A stretch of 64,000 nucleotides of DNA from Comamonadaceae bacterium OTU4NAUVB1 (GCA_024372625.1 CP099605.1:620001-684000), one strand, 5' to 3'; positions 25,873 through 34,971 are shown, numbered from the stretch's first letter. Numbers and translations are program-made. The notes: a model not told the origin generated them from the sequence alone.

Positions 25873-26240
25873 GGAGGAGGACCGAAAAGTAGGAGCGGGG
25901 AAAGGACGTGGGCAGGCGGCGTGCCCGGACCGACGGCGATCATGGCCGGACGAACCGCGCGGGGCCGTGATTGTCTCTCAAGCCCCCTGTGCGTCATGGG
26001 ATTCGCCCGCTTCGCCGCGAGACCCGTCCGGCGCGTCGAACAAGGGAAAACCCTAGAATGACGCCCCTTCCGCCACCGGCGTTCCCACAGGACGCGCCGG
26101 TGCGGGGCGCTCCCATCCCGAGCGGCACCCGCTTGCGCATCCGAATGCCCGCCCGACGACGCCGCGAGTCCAGGCTCGCCGTCCGTGCCGCTGTCCGATC
26201 GATGTTTTTCCCGCAGTCCTTTCTCCCGGGACGCCACGCC

Positions 26241-27563
26241 ATGACCGCCATCGCCACCGCCGCCGCCTCGCCGGCCTCGCCCACGCGCACGCTCGACGCA
26301 CGCGATTACAAGACGCTCGCGCTGTCCGCACTGGGCGGCACGCTCGAGTTCTACGACTTCGTCATCTACGTGTTCTTCGCCACCGTGCTCGGCGCGCTGT
26401 TCTTTCCGCCCGACATGCCCGACTGGCTGCGCCAGCTGCAGACCTTCGGCATCTTCGCCGCGGGGTATCTGGCGCGGCCGCTCGGCGGCATCGTGATCGC
26501 GCATTTCGGCGACCTGCTGGGACGCAAGCGCATGTTCACGCTGTCGATCTTCCTGATGGCCGCACCCACGCTGGTGATCGGCCTGCTGCCCACCTACGCC
26601 AGCATCGGCGTGGCGGCGCCGCTGCTGCTGCTGGCGATGCGCACGCTGCAGGGTGCCGCCATCGGCGGCGAGATGCCGGGCGCGTGGGTGTTCGTCGCCG
26701 AGCACGTGCCGGCGCGGCGCTACGGCTTCGGCATCGGCACGCTGACCTCGGGCATCACCGGCGGCATCCTGCTGGGCTCGCTGGTGGCGGTGTTCGTCAA
26801 CACGCACTACACGCCGGCCGAGGTCGCCGACTTCGCCTGGCGCGCTCCGTTCGTCCTCGGGGGTGTCTTCGGCCTCGTGTCGGTGTACCTGCGCCGCTTC
26901 CTGCACGAGACGCCGGTGTTCCAGGAACTGGCCGATCGCCGCAGCGTGGCGCGCGAGTTGCCGCTCAAGACCGTGCTGCGCGAGCATCGGGGACCGGTCC
27001 TGTTCGTCGGCCTGCTGACCTGGGTGCTGTCGGCGGCCATCGTGGTGGTCGTGCTCTACACGCCGACCTACCTGCAGAAGGTCCATCACGTCCCGGCCGC
27101 GCTGGCGCTGAAGGCCAACGCCGTCGCGACGCTGATGCTCACGATCGGCTGCATCGTGGTGGGGTGGGCGAGCGACCGCATCGGCACGCGCGCGACGATG
27201 CTGGTCGGCTGGGGCGGCCTGCTGGCCACCACCTGGCTCTTCTATGGCAGCCTGCCGGGCAGCCCGGCATCGCTGGTCTGGCACTACGGTCTGGTGGGCC
27301 TGTTCGTTGGGACCATCGCCACGGTGCCGATCGCCGCCGTGCGTGCCTTTCCGGCGCCGGTGCGCTTCACCGGGCTGTCCTTCGCCTACAACATGTCCTA
27401 TGCCGTCTTCGGCGGCCTGACGCCGGTGATCCTGACCGTGTGGCTGCAGAAGGATCCGATGGCGCCGTCTCACTACGTGAGCGCGCTGGCGGTCATCGGC
27501 CTGCTGCTGGCATTGTTGCCCATGGCCGGGCGCGGCCATCCGATGCACGCGGCGCGACAATGA
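26241..27563 (+). CDS. MHS-family major facilitator transporter
   Basis: A 440-residue, twelve-helix MFS protein of the metabolite:H+ symporter group. Typical motifs are GGTLEFYDFVIYVFF in helix 1, RPLGGIVIAHFGDLLGRKRM in the loop 2-3 region and RTLQGAAIGGEMPGA. Members take up organic acids or compatible solutes; the substrate cannot be told. The ATG at 26241 fits the family; in-frame upstream ATGs (26058 and before) would add an unconserved basic tail. A TAGAAT box at 26054-26059 may give a leader of about 175 nt. Confidence 0.9.
   Translation: MTAIATAAASPASPTRTLDARDYKTLALSALGGTLEFYDFVIYVFFATVLGALFFPPDMPDWLRQLQTFGIFAAGYLARPLGGIVIAHFGDLLGRKRMFTLSIFLMAAPTLVIGLLPTYASIGVAAPLLLLAMRTLQGAAIGGEMPGAWVFVAEHVPARRYGFGIGTLTSGITGGILLGSLVAVFVNTHYTPAEVADFAWRAPFVLGGVFGLVSVYLRRFLHETPVFQELADRRSVARELPLKTVLREHRGPVLFVGLLTWVLSAAIVVVVLYTPTYLQKVHHVPAALALKANAVATLMLTIGCIVVGWASDRIGTRATMLVGWGGLLATTWLFYGSLPGSPASLVWHYGLVGLFVGTIATVPIAAVRAFPAPVRFTGLSFAYNMSYAVFGGLTPVILTVWLQKDPMAPSHYVSALAVIGLLLALLPMAGRGHPMHAARQ
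27556..27561 (+). promoter_or_regulatory. GACAAT -10-like box 6 nt before the Nif3 gene
   Basis: The hexamer overlaps the 3' end of the transporter gene and is exactly 6 nt before the ATG at 27568, the same spacing seen for hisI and the mutarotase gene. It may drive a leaderless transcript. Confidence 0.3.
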
Positions 27564-27567
27564 GGCC

Positions 27568-28341
27568 ATGAGCACCACCCGGCACGAACTCCTGCACGCG
27601 TTCGATCTCCTGCTCGCGCCCACGCGCTTCAAGGACTACGGCCCCAACGGCCTGCAGGTGGAGGGCCGCACGACGGTGCGGCGCATCGTGTCGGGCGTGA
27701 CGGCGAGCCGGGCCCTGATCGAGGCCGCCATCGAGGCCGAGGCCGATGCGATCTTCGTGCATCACGGCCTGTTCTGGCGCGGTCAGGACGGCCGCGTCAC
27801 CGGCTGGATGCGCCAGCGCCTGGGCCTGCTGCTGGCCCACGACATCAACCTCTTCGCCTACCACCTGCCGCTGGACGCCCACCCCGAACTGGGCAACAAC
27901 GCCCAGCTCGGCCTGAAGCTGGGCCTGTCGGCGCACGCGGGCGCGTCCGGCCGCTTCGGCGAGCAGGACCTGGGCTTCATCGGCCAGCGCGACGATGGCG
28001 GCAGCTTCGCCGACGCGGGCGCCCTGGCGTCGCATGCGGAGCGGGTGCTGGGCCGGGCCGTGACGCTGGTCGAAGGCGGGCGTCGGCCGATCCGCACCGT
28101 CGCTTGGTGCAGCGGCGGTGCCCAGGGGTATTTCGAGGCCGCCATCGCCGCCGGGGCCGATGCCTTCCTCACCGGCGAGATCTCCGAGCCGCAGGCCCAC
28201 TGCGCACGCGAGATGGGCGTGACATTCATCGCCGCCGGCCACCATGCGACCGAGCGCTATGGTGCGCCCGCCGCCGCCGGTCACGTGGCCGCGCAGCTGG
28301 GTGTGGAGCACCGGTTCATCGAGATCGACAACCCCGCATGA
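27568..28341 (+). CDS. Nif3-like dinuclear metal centre hexameric protein
   Basis: A 257-residue Nif3/YbgI family protein. The metal-binding histidines are visible in IFVHHGLFW, the LPLDAHPELGNNA segment and AGHHATERYG. Some members were annotated GTP cyclohydrolase 1 type 2, but the cellular role is not settled. It overlaps pdxA by 4 nt and starts 4 nt after the transporter gene. Confidence 0.93.
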   Translation: MSTTRHELLHAFDLLLAPTRFKDYGPNGLQVEGRTTVRRIVSGVTASRALIEAAIEAEADAIFVHHGLFWRGQDGRVTGWMRQRLGLLLAHDINLFAYHLPLDAHPELGNNAQLGLKLGLSAHAGASGRFGEQDLGFIGQRDDGGSFADAGALASHAERVLGRAVTLVEGGRRPIRTVAWCSGGAQGYFEAAIAAGADAFLTGEISEPQAHCAREMGVTFIAAGHHATERYGAPAAAGHVAAQLGVEHRFIEIDNPA

Positions 28342-29375
28342 AACCCATTGCCATCACGTTGGGCGATCCGGCCGGCATCGGGCCGGAAATCATCGCCAAG
28401 GCATTTCGCGACGCGCCGGCACTCACGCGGGGCTGCTTCGTGGCCGGCGACGTCGCGACGGTGCGCGCGGCCACGCGGATGCTGGCGGTGGCGGGACGTC
28501 CCGCGCTGCCGGTGGTCGTGCTCGACAGCGCCGACGAGGTCGACGGAGCGCCGCCGGATTGCGTGCCGGTGCTGCAGGTCGTCGCACCGCCCCGGGGTGT
28601 CGTGCTCGGCCGGATCGGCGCCGAGGCCGGCCGGGTGGCGGGAGCGTGCGTCGAATGGGCGGCACGCGCCGCGCTCGCGGGCGACATCGCCGCCATCGTC
28701 ACGGCACCGCTGCACAAGGAGGCCCTGGCCGCCGCCGGCTATCGCTATCCCGGTCATACCGAACTGCTGCAGGCCGAGGCCGCGGCCCATCGGGGCGTGC
28801 CGGTGGAGGCGATGCCGGTGCGCATGATGCTGGCCAACGACGAATTGCGCACCGTGCTCGTGAGCATCCACATGTCGCTGCGCCGCGCCATCGAGGCCGT
28901 CGACGTGGACGGCGTGCTGGAGACGATCCGGATCGCGCATCGCGCGCTGGGCGCCGCGCTCGGGCGCGCGCCGCGCATCGGCGTGGCCGGGCTGAATCCG
29001 CACGCGGGGGAGGGCGGGCTGTTCGGCACGGAGGAGCGCGACGTCATCGCGCCGGCCATCGCCGCCGCGCGTGCCGAGGGGATCGACGCGAACGGCCCCC
29101 ACGCGCCCGACACGGTGTTCATGCGTGCTCGCTCGACGCCCGGACGGCCGGGCGAGTTCGACGTCGTGATCGCGATGTACCACGACCAGGGACTGATTCC
29201 CGTCAAGTACCTGGGAGTCGACAAGGGCGTCAACGTGACGCTCGGTCTGCCGCTGGTGCGTACCAGCCCCGACCACGGCACCGCGTTCGACATCGCCGGC
29301 ACCGGCCGTGCCGATGCGGCCAGCCTGATCGAGGCGCTGCGCATGGCGCGGGCGTTGTCCGGTGCTGCGGACTGA
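28338..29375 (+). CDS. pdxA: 4-hydroxythreonine-4-phosphate dehydrogenase
   Basis: PdxA oxidises 4-phosphohydroxy-threonine in pyridoxal phosphate synthesis. The 345 residues contain ITLGDPAGIGPEI at the N-terminus, the metal-binding PGHTELLQ and the conserved YHDQGLIPVKYLG, with the final GTAFDIAGTGRAD. The length is slightly above the usual 330. It is translationally coupled to the Nif3 gene. Confidence 0.94.
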   Translation: MKPIAITLGDPAGIGPEIIAKAFRDAPALTRGCFVAGDVATVRAATRMLAVAGRPALPVVVLDSADEVDGAPPDCVPVLQVVAPPRGVVLGRIGAEAGRVAGACVEWAARAALAGDIAAIVTAPLHKEALAAAGYRYPGHTELLQAEAAAHRGVPVEAMPVRMMLANDELRTVLVSIHMSLRRAIEAVDVDGVLETIRIAHRALGAALGRAPRIGVAGLNPHAGEGGLFGTEERDVIAPAIAAARAEGIDANGPHAPDTVFMRARSTPGRPGEFDVVIAMYHDQGLIPVKYLGVDKGVNVTLGLPLVRTSPDHGTAFDIAGTGRADAASLIEALRMARALSGAAD

Positions 29376-29489
29376 AGAATTCCCGGCGGCCGTGGCGCTT
29401 CGGCGGTCCAGTTGGCTGGACGCCCGGACGAGGCCCGCGGACGGCCTCGAAGGCGGGGTTCTCCAGGGGGTTCTCCGGGGGGCGCCGCG

Positions 29490-29519
29490 TTGAATGAGCG
29501 TGTGACGCTCCGCTACAAT
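29490..29519 (+). promoter_or_regulatory. Promoter of petABC
   Basis: TTGAAT (29490-29495) and TACAAT (29514-29519) are separated by 18 nt. Transcription would start near 29526, leaving a leader of about 36 nt before petA. This is one of the best sigma-70 matches in the window. Confidence 0.6.
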
Positions 29520-29561
29520 CTCGGGTTGACCCAAGGCCCAGCGAGAAGATTGAGGACCCCC

Positions 29562-30176
29562 ATGAGTGACATCCCTGTCGGCGCCCCGAAGATCGACAAG
29601 AGCAAGAGGACGTGGTTGATCGCTTCCGGCTGCGCCGGCGCGGTGGGTGGGGCGGCCACGGTGGTGCCCTTCGTCAGCACCTTCCAGCCCTCGGAGAAGG
29701 CCAAGGCGGCCGGTGCGCCGGTCGAGGTCGACATCGCGGGGCTCCAGGAAGGCCAGAAGCTCACGGTCGAATGGCGCGGCAAGCCGGTCTGGATCCTCAA
29801 GCGCTCGGCGGCCCAGGTCGCCGAACTCCCCAAGCTCGACGGCCAGCTGGCCGATCCGGATTCCAAGCGCAATCCGGCCGAGTTCACGCCCAAGTACGCC
29901 AACAATCCCGGCCGCTCCATCAAGCCCGACGTGCTGGTCGTCGTGGGCATCTGCACGCATCTGGGCTGCTCGCCCATCGACCGCCTGCAGGCCGGTCCGC
30001 AGCCCTCTCTGCCGGACAACTGGGAGGGTGGCTTCCTGTGCCCCTGCCACGGTTCCACGTTCGACCTCGCCGGTCGCGTGTTCAAGAACAAGCCCGCGCC
30101 CGACAACCTGCCGGTGCCCCCGCACATGTACCTGAGCGACACGCGCTTGCTCATCGGCGACGACAAGAAGGCCTGA
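29562..30176 (+). CDS. petA: Cytochrome bc1 complex Rieske iron-sulfur protein
   Basis: The Rieske subunit transfers electrons from ubiquinol to cytochrome c1. The 204 residues hold the 2Fe-2S ligands Cys131, His133, Cys160 and His163 (CTHLGC and CPCHGS), with Cys136 and Cys162 forming the usual disulfide. The N-terminus is a Tat-type signal anchor, but the pair is Lys15-Arg16 (SKRTWLI) rather than two arginines. Folded Rieske proteins normally use Tat, and tatABC lies about 5 kb upstream. Confidence 0.96.
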   Translation: MSDIPVGAPKIDKSKRTWLIASGCAGAVGGAATVVPFVSTFQPSEKAKAAGAPVEVDIAGLQEGQKLTVEWRGKPVWILKRSAAQVAELPKLDGQLADPDSKRNPAEFTPKYANNPGRSIKPDVLVVVGICTHLGCSPIDRLQAGPQPSLPDNWEGGFLCPCHGSTFDLAGRVFKNKPAPDNLPVPPHMYLSDTRLLIGDDKKA

Positions 30177-30189
30177 GGAGAACCGCGAC

Positions 30190-31590
30190 ATGGCTGACTA
30201 TCACGAGATTTCCCCCAACGCCCCTGGCGGAGAGCGGCTGCTCAACTGGGTCGACAACCGCTTTCCGCTGACCAAGCTCTGGAAGGAGCAGTGGGGCAAC
30301 TACTACGCGCCGAAGAACTTCAACTTCTGGTACATCTTCGGCTCGCTCGCGATGCTGGTGCTGGTGATCCAGATCGTGACCGGCATCTTCCTGGTGATGC
30401 ACTACAAGCCGGATGCGGCCCAGGCCTTCGCCTCGGTCGAATACATCATGCGCGACGTGCCCTGGGGCTGGCTGATCCGCTACATGCATTCGACCGGGGC
30501 CTCGGCGTTCTTCGTCGTCGTGTACCTGCACATGTTCCGTGGCCTCATCTACGGCAGCTACCGCAAGCCGCGCGAGCTGATCTGGATCTTCGGTTGCGCG
30601 ATCTTCCTGTGCCTCATGGCCGAGGCCTTCATGGGTTATCTGCTGCCTTGGGGCCAGATGAGCTATTGGGGTGCCCAGGTGATCGTCAACCTGTTCGCCG
30701 CCATTCCATTCATCGGCCCCGACCTGGCGCTCCTCATCCGCGGCGACTATGTCGTGAGCGACGCCACGCTCAACCGCTTCTTCAGCTTCCACGTCATCGC
30801 CGTGCCGCTGGTGCTGCTCGGCTTGGTGGTGGCACACCTGATCGCGCTGCACGAGGTGGGCTCGAACAACCCCGACGGCATCGAGATCAAGGCCAACCGG
30901 GGCCCGGACGGCCATCCGGTCGACGGCATCCCGTCGCATCCGTACTACACCGTGCACGACATCTTCGGCGTGGTGGTGTTCCTGACGATCTTCTCGGCCG
31001 TGATCTTCTTCGCTCCCGAAATGGGCGGCTACTTCCTCGAGTACAACAACTTCATTCCTGCCGACTCGCTCAAGACGCCCAACCACATCGCGCCGGTCTG
31101 GTATTTCACGCCTTTCTATTCGATGCTGCGCGCCATCACCAGCGAGATGATGTATGCGCTCATCGCCTGCGTGGTGGGTGCCGCCATCTACGGCGTCTGG
31201 AAGGCGCGGCTGCCGTCGATCTTCAAGGGCGCCATCGTGGTGGCGGCGGTGGTGGTCTGCGCGCTGATGCTGTCGATCGATGCCAAGTTCTGGGGCGTGG
31301 TGGTGATGGGTGGCGCGGTCATCATCCTGTTCTTCCTGCCCTGGCTGGACCACAGCCCCGTGCGTTCGATCCGCTATCGGCCGAGCTGGAACAAATACCT
31401 CTACGGCATCTTCGTCGTCAATTTCATCGTGTTGGCGTACTTGGGTGTGCAGCCGCCATCGCCGCTGGGAGAGCGCGTCTCCCAGGTCGGTACGCTGTTC
31501 TATTTCGGCTTTTTCCTGCTGATGCCCTGGTGGAGCCGCCTGGGCGAGTTCAAGCCGGTGCCGGACCGTGTGACCTTCGCCGCGCACTGA
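30190..31590 (+). CDS. petB: Cytochrome bc1 complex cytochrome b
   Basis: Cytochrome b is the membrane core of complex III with two b-type haems and the quinol sites. The 466 residues include the haem-binding histidine regions (RYMHSTGASAFF, SFHVIAVPLVLLGLVVAHL), the conserved GYLLPWGQMSYWGA segment and PEWYF-like sequence in the altered form APVWYFTPFYSMLR. It starts 13 nt after petA with GAGGAG as ribosome-binding site. Confidence 0.97.
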   Translation: MADYHEISPNAPGGERLLNWVDNRFPLTKLWKEQWGNYYAPKNFNFWYIFGSLAMLVLVIQIVTGIFLVMHYKPDAAQAFASVEYIMRDVPWGWLIRYMHSTGASAFFVVVYLHMFRGLIYGSYRKPRELIWIFGCAIFLCLMAEAFMGYLLPWGQMSYWGAQVIVNLFAAIPFIGPDLALLIRGDYVVSDATLNRFFSFHVIAVPLVLLGLVVAHLIALHEVGSNNPDGIEIKANRGPDGHPVDGIPSHPYYTVHDIFGVVVFLTIFSAVIFFAPEMGGYFLEYNNFIPADSLKTPNHIAPVWYFTPFYSMLRAITSEMMYALIACVVGAAIYGVWKARLPSIFKGAIVVAAVVVCALMLSIDAKFWGVVVMGGAVIILFFLPWLDHSPVRSIRYRPSWNKYLYGIFVVNFIVLAYLGVQPPSPLGERVSQVGTLFYFGFFLLMPWWSRLGEFKPVPDRVTFAAH

Positions 31591-31614
31591 ACCGCCAGTC
31601 CGGAGCCCACAAGA

Positions 31615-32370
31615 ATGAAGAAACTCATCCTCACGCTGATCGCCGCGTTCGGCATCGCCACGGGCGCGCAGGCGGCCGAAGGCGGCATTGCCTGGGACAA
31701 GGCGCCGAACAGGACCAATGACCTGGCATCGCTGCAGAACGGTGCCAAGCTGTTCGTCAACTACTGCCTGAACTGCCATTCGGCGGCGTTCATGCGCTAC
31801 AACCGGCTTCAGGACATCGGCATCTCCGAGCAGCAGGTCAAGGACAACCTGCTGTTCAGCACCGACAAGGTGGGTGAGACGATGAAGTCCAACATCGATC
31901 CGCGGCAGGCCAAGGAGTGGTTTGGCGCCAACCCGCCCGACCTGACCCTGGTCGCACGTTCGCGCGCCGGTCATGGCGGCAGCGGTGCCGACTACCTCTA
32001 CACCTACCTGCGCACCTACTACCGGGACGACACCAAGGCCACCGGCTGGAACAACCTGGTCTTTCCGAGCGTCGGCATGCCGCACGTGCTGTGGGAACTG
32101 CAGGGCGATCGCCGCCCCGTCTACACCAAGGTGGAACAGCACGGCCACGAGGTCGAAGTGTTCAAGGGCTGGGAGCAGGTCACGCCAGGCAAGATGACCC
32201 CGCTGCAATACGACCAGGCCGTGGGCGACCTCGTCAACTACCTCCAGTGGATGGCCGAGCCGGCCCAGAACACGCGCGTGCGCATCGGCGTGTGGGTGCT
32301 GCTGTTCCTGGCCATGGCGCTGCTCTTCGTCTGGCGGCTCAACGCTTCCTATTGGAAAGACGTCAAGTAG
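31615..32370 (+). CDS. petC: Cytochrome bc1 complex cytochrome c1
   Basis: The c1 subunit passes electrons from the Rieske centre to soluble cytochrome c. The 251-residue precursor has a Sec signal (about 1-21, cleavage near AQA), the c-type haem motif Cys51-Leu-Asn-Cys54-His55, and a C-terminal anchor helix (VLLFLAMALLFVW). It completes the petABC operon and is followed by a strong terminator. Confidence 0.96.
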   Translation: MKKLILTLIAAFGIATGAQAAEGGIAWDKAPNRTNDLASLQNGAKLFVNYCLNCHSAAFMRYNRLQDIGISEQQVKDNLLFSTDKVGETMKSNIDPRQAKEWFGANPPDLTLVARSRAGHGGSGADYLYTYLRTYYRDDTKATGWNNLVFPSVGMPHVLWELQGDRRPVYTKVEQHGHEVEVFKGWEQVTPGKMTPLQYDQAVGDLVNYLQWMAEPAQNTRVRIGVWVLLFLAMALLFVWRLNASYWKDVK

Positions 32371-32419
32371 CGCTGTTCGACATCGACCGGTCCCAGCGCC
32401 CTTGCGCGACCGGTCCCGC

Positions 32420-32458
32420 AGAGTGGGTTGCCAACGCGACCCACTCTTTTTGATTTTT
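32420..32458 (+). terminator. Strong intrinsic terminator of petABC
   Basis: A perfect 9-bp stem (agagtgggt / acccactct) with a 10-nt loop is followed by TTTTTGATTTTT. It separates petABC from sspAB, although the sspA ribosome-binding site begins directly after the T-tract. Confidence 0.92.
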
Positions 32459-32472
32459 AGGAGTCTTTCGCC

Positions 32473-33084
32473 ATGATGGTTCTGTATTCAGGTACGACCT
32501 GCCCCTTTTCCCACCGCTGCCGGTTCGTACTGTTCGAAAAAGGCATGGACTTCGAGATCCGCGACGTCGACCTCTACAACAAGCCCGAAGACATCGCCGT
32601 CATGAATCCGTACGGTCAGGTGCCGATCCTGGTCGAACGCGACCTGATCCTGTACGAGTCGAACATCATCAACGAGTACATCGACGAGCGTTTCCCGCAT
32701 CCGCAGCTGATGCCCGGCGATCCGGTCGATCGCGCCCGGGTCCGCCTGTTCCTGCTCAACTTCGAAAAGGAACTCTTCGTTCACGTCGCCGCGCTCGAGA
32801 ATCGCAGTGCCAAAGGCAATGACAAGGCACTGGAAAAGGCGCGTGCCCACATCCGCGATCGCCTCACCCAACTCGCACCCGTGTTTCTCAAAAACAAGTA
32901 CATGCTGGGCGACAACTTCTCGATGCTCGACGTCGCCATCGCACCGTTGCTCTGGCGTCTGGACTACTACGGCATCGACCTGAGCAAGAATGCCGCGCCG
33001 CTGCTGAAGTACGCCGAGCGCATCTTCTCGCGTCCCGCATACATCGAAGCGCTGACGCCATCCGAAAAGGTCATGCGCAAGTAG
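32473..33084 (+). CDS. sspA: Stringent starvation protein A
   Basis: SspA is a GST-fold protein that binds RNA polymerase and, in E. coli, affects stationary-phase and acid-stress expression. The 203 residues contain the thioredoxin-like N-terminus (TCPFSHRCRFVLFEKGM), NPYGQVPILVERDLILYESNIINEYIDE and the surface PHP motif (RFPHPQLMPGD) that matters for function in E. coli. The start is ATG ATG with TAGGAG upstream. It forms an operon with sspB, 10 nt further on. Confidence 0.95.
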   Translation: MMVLYSGTTCPFSHRCRFVLFEKGMDFEIRDVDLYNKPEDIAVMNPYGQVPILVERDLILYESNIINEYIDERFPHPQLMPGDPVDRARVRLFLLNFEKELFVHVAALENRSAKGNDKALEKARAHIRDRLTQLAPVFLKNKYMLGDNFSMLDVAIAPLLWRLDYYGIDLSKNAAPLLKYAERIFSRPAYIEALTPSEKVMRK

Positions 33085-33094
33085 GCGCTCTCCG

Positions 33095-33673
33095 ATGATC
33101 AACGCGCCCGAGCTGTCCTCCACCCGCCCGTACCTGATCCGGGCGCTGTACGAATGGTGCACCGACAACGGCTTCACGCCGTATGTCGCCGTGCAGGTCG
33201 ACGACAGCGTCCAGGTGCCACGCGAATACGTCAAGAATGGCGAGATCGTCCTCAATGTCAGCTTCGACGCGACCAGTTCGCTCAAGCTCGGTAACGATTT
33301 CATCGAATTCAAGGCGCGTTTCGCCGGCACGGCGCGCGAGATCATGGTGCCGGTGGGCAACGTGATCGCCATCTACGCACGCGAGAACGGCCAGGGCATG
33401 GCGTTTCCGGCGATGCCTTCGACGTCGGCGACCGGTGGCGCGGACGGGCCGGGCACGACGTCGGCCGTCAGCACGCCGACATCGCGTGTTCCCTTGAGGG
33501 ATGCCTCGCGCGGCAGCGAAGGCGATGCAAACAATGTCGTCCATCTTGTGGGCGCCGATGCATCGTCCGAACCCGGCGCGAGCGAGGCGGACGCCGGAGC
33601 GCCCGACGACAGCGAGCCCCCACGCCCGCCATCGACCGGTGGCACCAAGCCGTCGCTCAAGCGCGTCAAGTGA
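33095..33673 (+). CDS. sspB: ClpXP adaptor SspB
   Basis: SspB delivers ssrA-tagged proteins to ClpXP. The 192 residues have the conserved substrate-binding fold (RPYLIRALYEWCTDNGFTP, VLNVSFDATSSL, FKARFAGTAREIMVPV, VIAIYARENGQGM), then a long flexible linker rich in Ser, Thr, Ala and Asp. It ends in GGTKPSLKRVK, which resembles the ClpX-binding tail of E. coli SspB. The gene is directly behind sspA. Confidence 0.95.
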   Translation: MINAPELSSTRPYLIRALYEWCTDNGFTPYVAVQVDDSVQVPREYVKNGEIVLNVSFDATSSLKLGNDFIEFKARFAGTAREIMVPVGNVIAIYARENGQGMAFPAMPSTSATGGADGPGTTSAVSTPTSRVPLRDASRGSEGDANNVVHLVGADASSEPGASEADAGAPDDSEPPRPPSTGGTKPSLKRVK

Positions 33674-33720
33674 GTGCGCGGGCCGGGCTTCGCGTCCCGG
33701 TCGCTAGAATCCAGATCCGT

Positions 33721-33796
33721 GCCGCTTTAGCTCAGTTGGTAGAGCAACCGCCTTGTAAGCGGTAGGTCGTCAGTTCGATTCCGACAAGCGGCACCA
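33721..33796 (+). tRNA. tRNA-Thr (UGU)
   Basis: A complete cloverleaf: acceptor gccgctt/aagcggc, D arm with AGCTCAGTTGGTAGAGC, anticodon loop cttgtaa with anticodon TGT, T arm with GTTCGATTC and an encoded CCA. A TAGAAT hexamer at 33705-33710 is a likely -10 element. Confidence 0.97.
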
Positions 33797-33834
33797 GACA
33801 CCATCTTCCGTTCCTGCATCGCGTTCCAGCCGCG

Positions 33835-34917
33835 TCACGCGCGCCCCACGCAGAGATCGATGTGTCGTTCCATCCGCGCCGCCTCGGGCGCGGTCAGCGC
33901 CCCCAGCCGCATGTCGATGCGCCAAGTTGCGCCGCCGGGCAGTTCCACCACGCGGCCGTGTGCCTTCTCTGCCCGATGGCCTTCCACGCCCGAGGTCGCT
34001 GGCATCGAAAGCCCGATGGCGTCCTGTTCGGGCGTGCGGCACAGCCAGCGCGACGTGATGGGCGCCTGCGCCGGGCGATGCGCCGCGTAGTCGGCCCGCC
34101 CGTCCGGATGCACCTGGAGGGCATGGGCCCAGCCCTCGGCATCGGCCACCATGTCGATCGCGAAGACCACCTCCGGATCGTAGGCCACGCCGGCCGTCAG
34201 CCGGTGATGCACCTGCGGGATCGCCGCCAGCCTGTCCAGCAGTTCGGCATACCCCGGCTGTGGCGTGATGTGGCCGGGAATGGACTTTCGCACCCGCACC
34301 GCTTCGGCGGTGTAGGGCGCGCTGTAGACCAGTCGCGCCTCGTCGATCGGCCGGAAGTTCGAGTGCCCGAGGTAGAGCAGGTCCATGGGGCCCTGCTTCT
34401 GGTTGTGCACCTCGAGCGACACGTCCAGCAGTGCCGAATCGCGATGCAGCACCGTGCGTGCCGTCGCGCGGTAGTCGGTGGAAAAGGCCACGGCGTGCCG
34501 GTAGACGCTCTCGATGCACAGCGTGCCGCCGGCCTCGTCGATCGCGATCGCGGCCTGGTCGAACGGGGCGTTGGGCAACTCGCCGTGCAGGGGATGGGTG
34601 TCGTGCGGACCGGGCGCGCCCATGCCCGTGACGCCGCAGTGCAGGAAGAAGGCACCATAGGTGCGAAGGTAGTCGGTGGTCCTGGCCGGTTCGTCGAACA
34701 GGGAGCGCATCGCCAGTTCGCGCCCGTCGAAGGTCGCCCGCCAGATCTGCTGGCCCTGGAACGGCAGTACCACGATGTGGCCGCGGTCGTTGCGCACGCG
34801 AAGGGCCTCCACGCCGGAATCGAAACGGAAGGTGGCGCACTCGAAGCCCGGCGCCGTCGCCAGGATGCGTTCGCGTTCGCCGAACATGGCGGGGCGCAGG
34901 TCGATGCGTGTGGTCAT
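33835..34917 (-). CDS. DUF4432 family, aldose 1-epimerase-like protein
   Basis: A 360-residue protein with the overall pattern of DUF4432, a branch of the galactose mutarotase superfamily. Visible features are FRFDSGVEALRVRNDRGH with VLPFQGQQIWRATFDG, then FFLHCGVTGMGAPGPHDTHPLHGELPNAPFD, and LYLGHSNFRP. Members are thought to act on sugars or sugar alcohols, but no substrate is known. The ATG at 34917 fits the family; a longer start at 34971 would add an unconserved basic tail. It ends 38 nt from tRNA-Thr. Confidence 0.82.
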   Translation of the reverse strand: MTTRIDLRPAMFGERERILATAPGFECATFRFDSGVEALRVRNDRGHIVVLPFQGQQIWRATFDGRELAMRSLFDEPARTTDYLRTYGAFFLHCGVTGMGAPGPHDTHPLHGELPNAPFDQAAIAIDEAGGTLCIESVYRHAVAFSTDYRATARTVLHRDSALLDVSLEVHNQKQGPMDLLYLGHSNFRPIDEARLVYSAPYTAEAVRVRKSIPGHITPQPGYAELLDRLAAIPQVHHRLTAGVAYDPEVVFAIDMVADAEGWAHALQVHPDGRADYAAHRPAQAPITSRWLCRTPEQDAIGLSMPATSGVEGHRAEKAHGRVVELPGGATWRIDMRLGALTAPEAARMERHIDLCVGRA

Positions 34918-34971
34918 GGAAACTTCGATGGTCCTTGGAGCGCGTGGCGCGATTCTTGGCGTGCGCCGCAA

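Noticed and set aside
26058..26240. N-terminal extension of the MHS transporter
   Set aside because: The frame is open upstream, but the extra residues are Arg/Pro-rich and unlike the family, and the ATG at 26058 overlaps the -10-like box.
29455..29476. Tandem ggggttctcc repeat before petA
   Set aside because: Two copies with 12-nt spacing are seen, but they are short and lie outside the promoter boxes; chance is likely.
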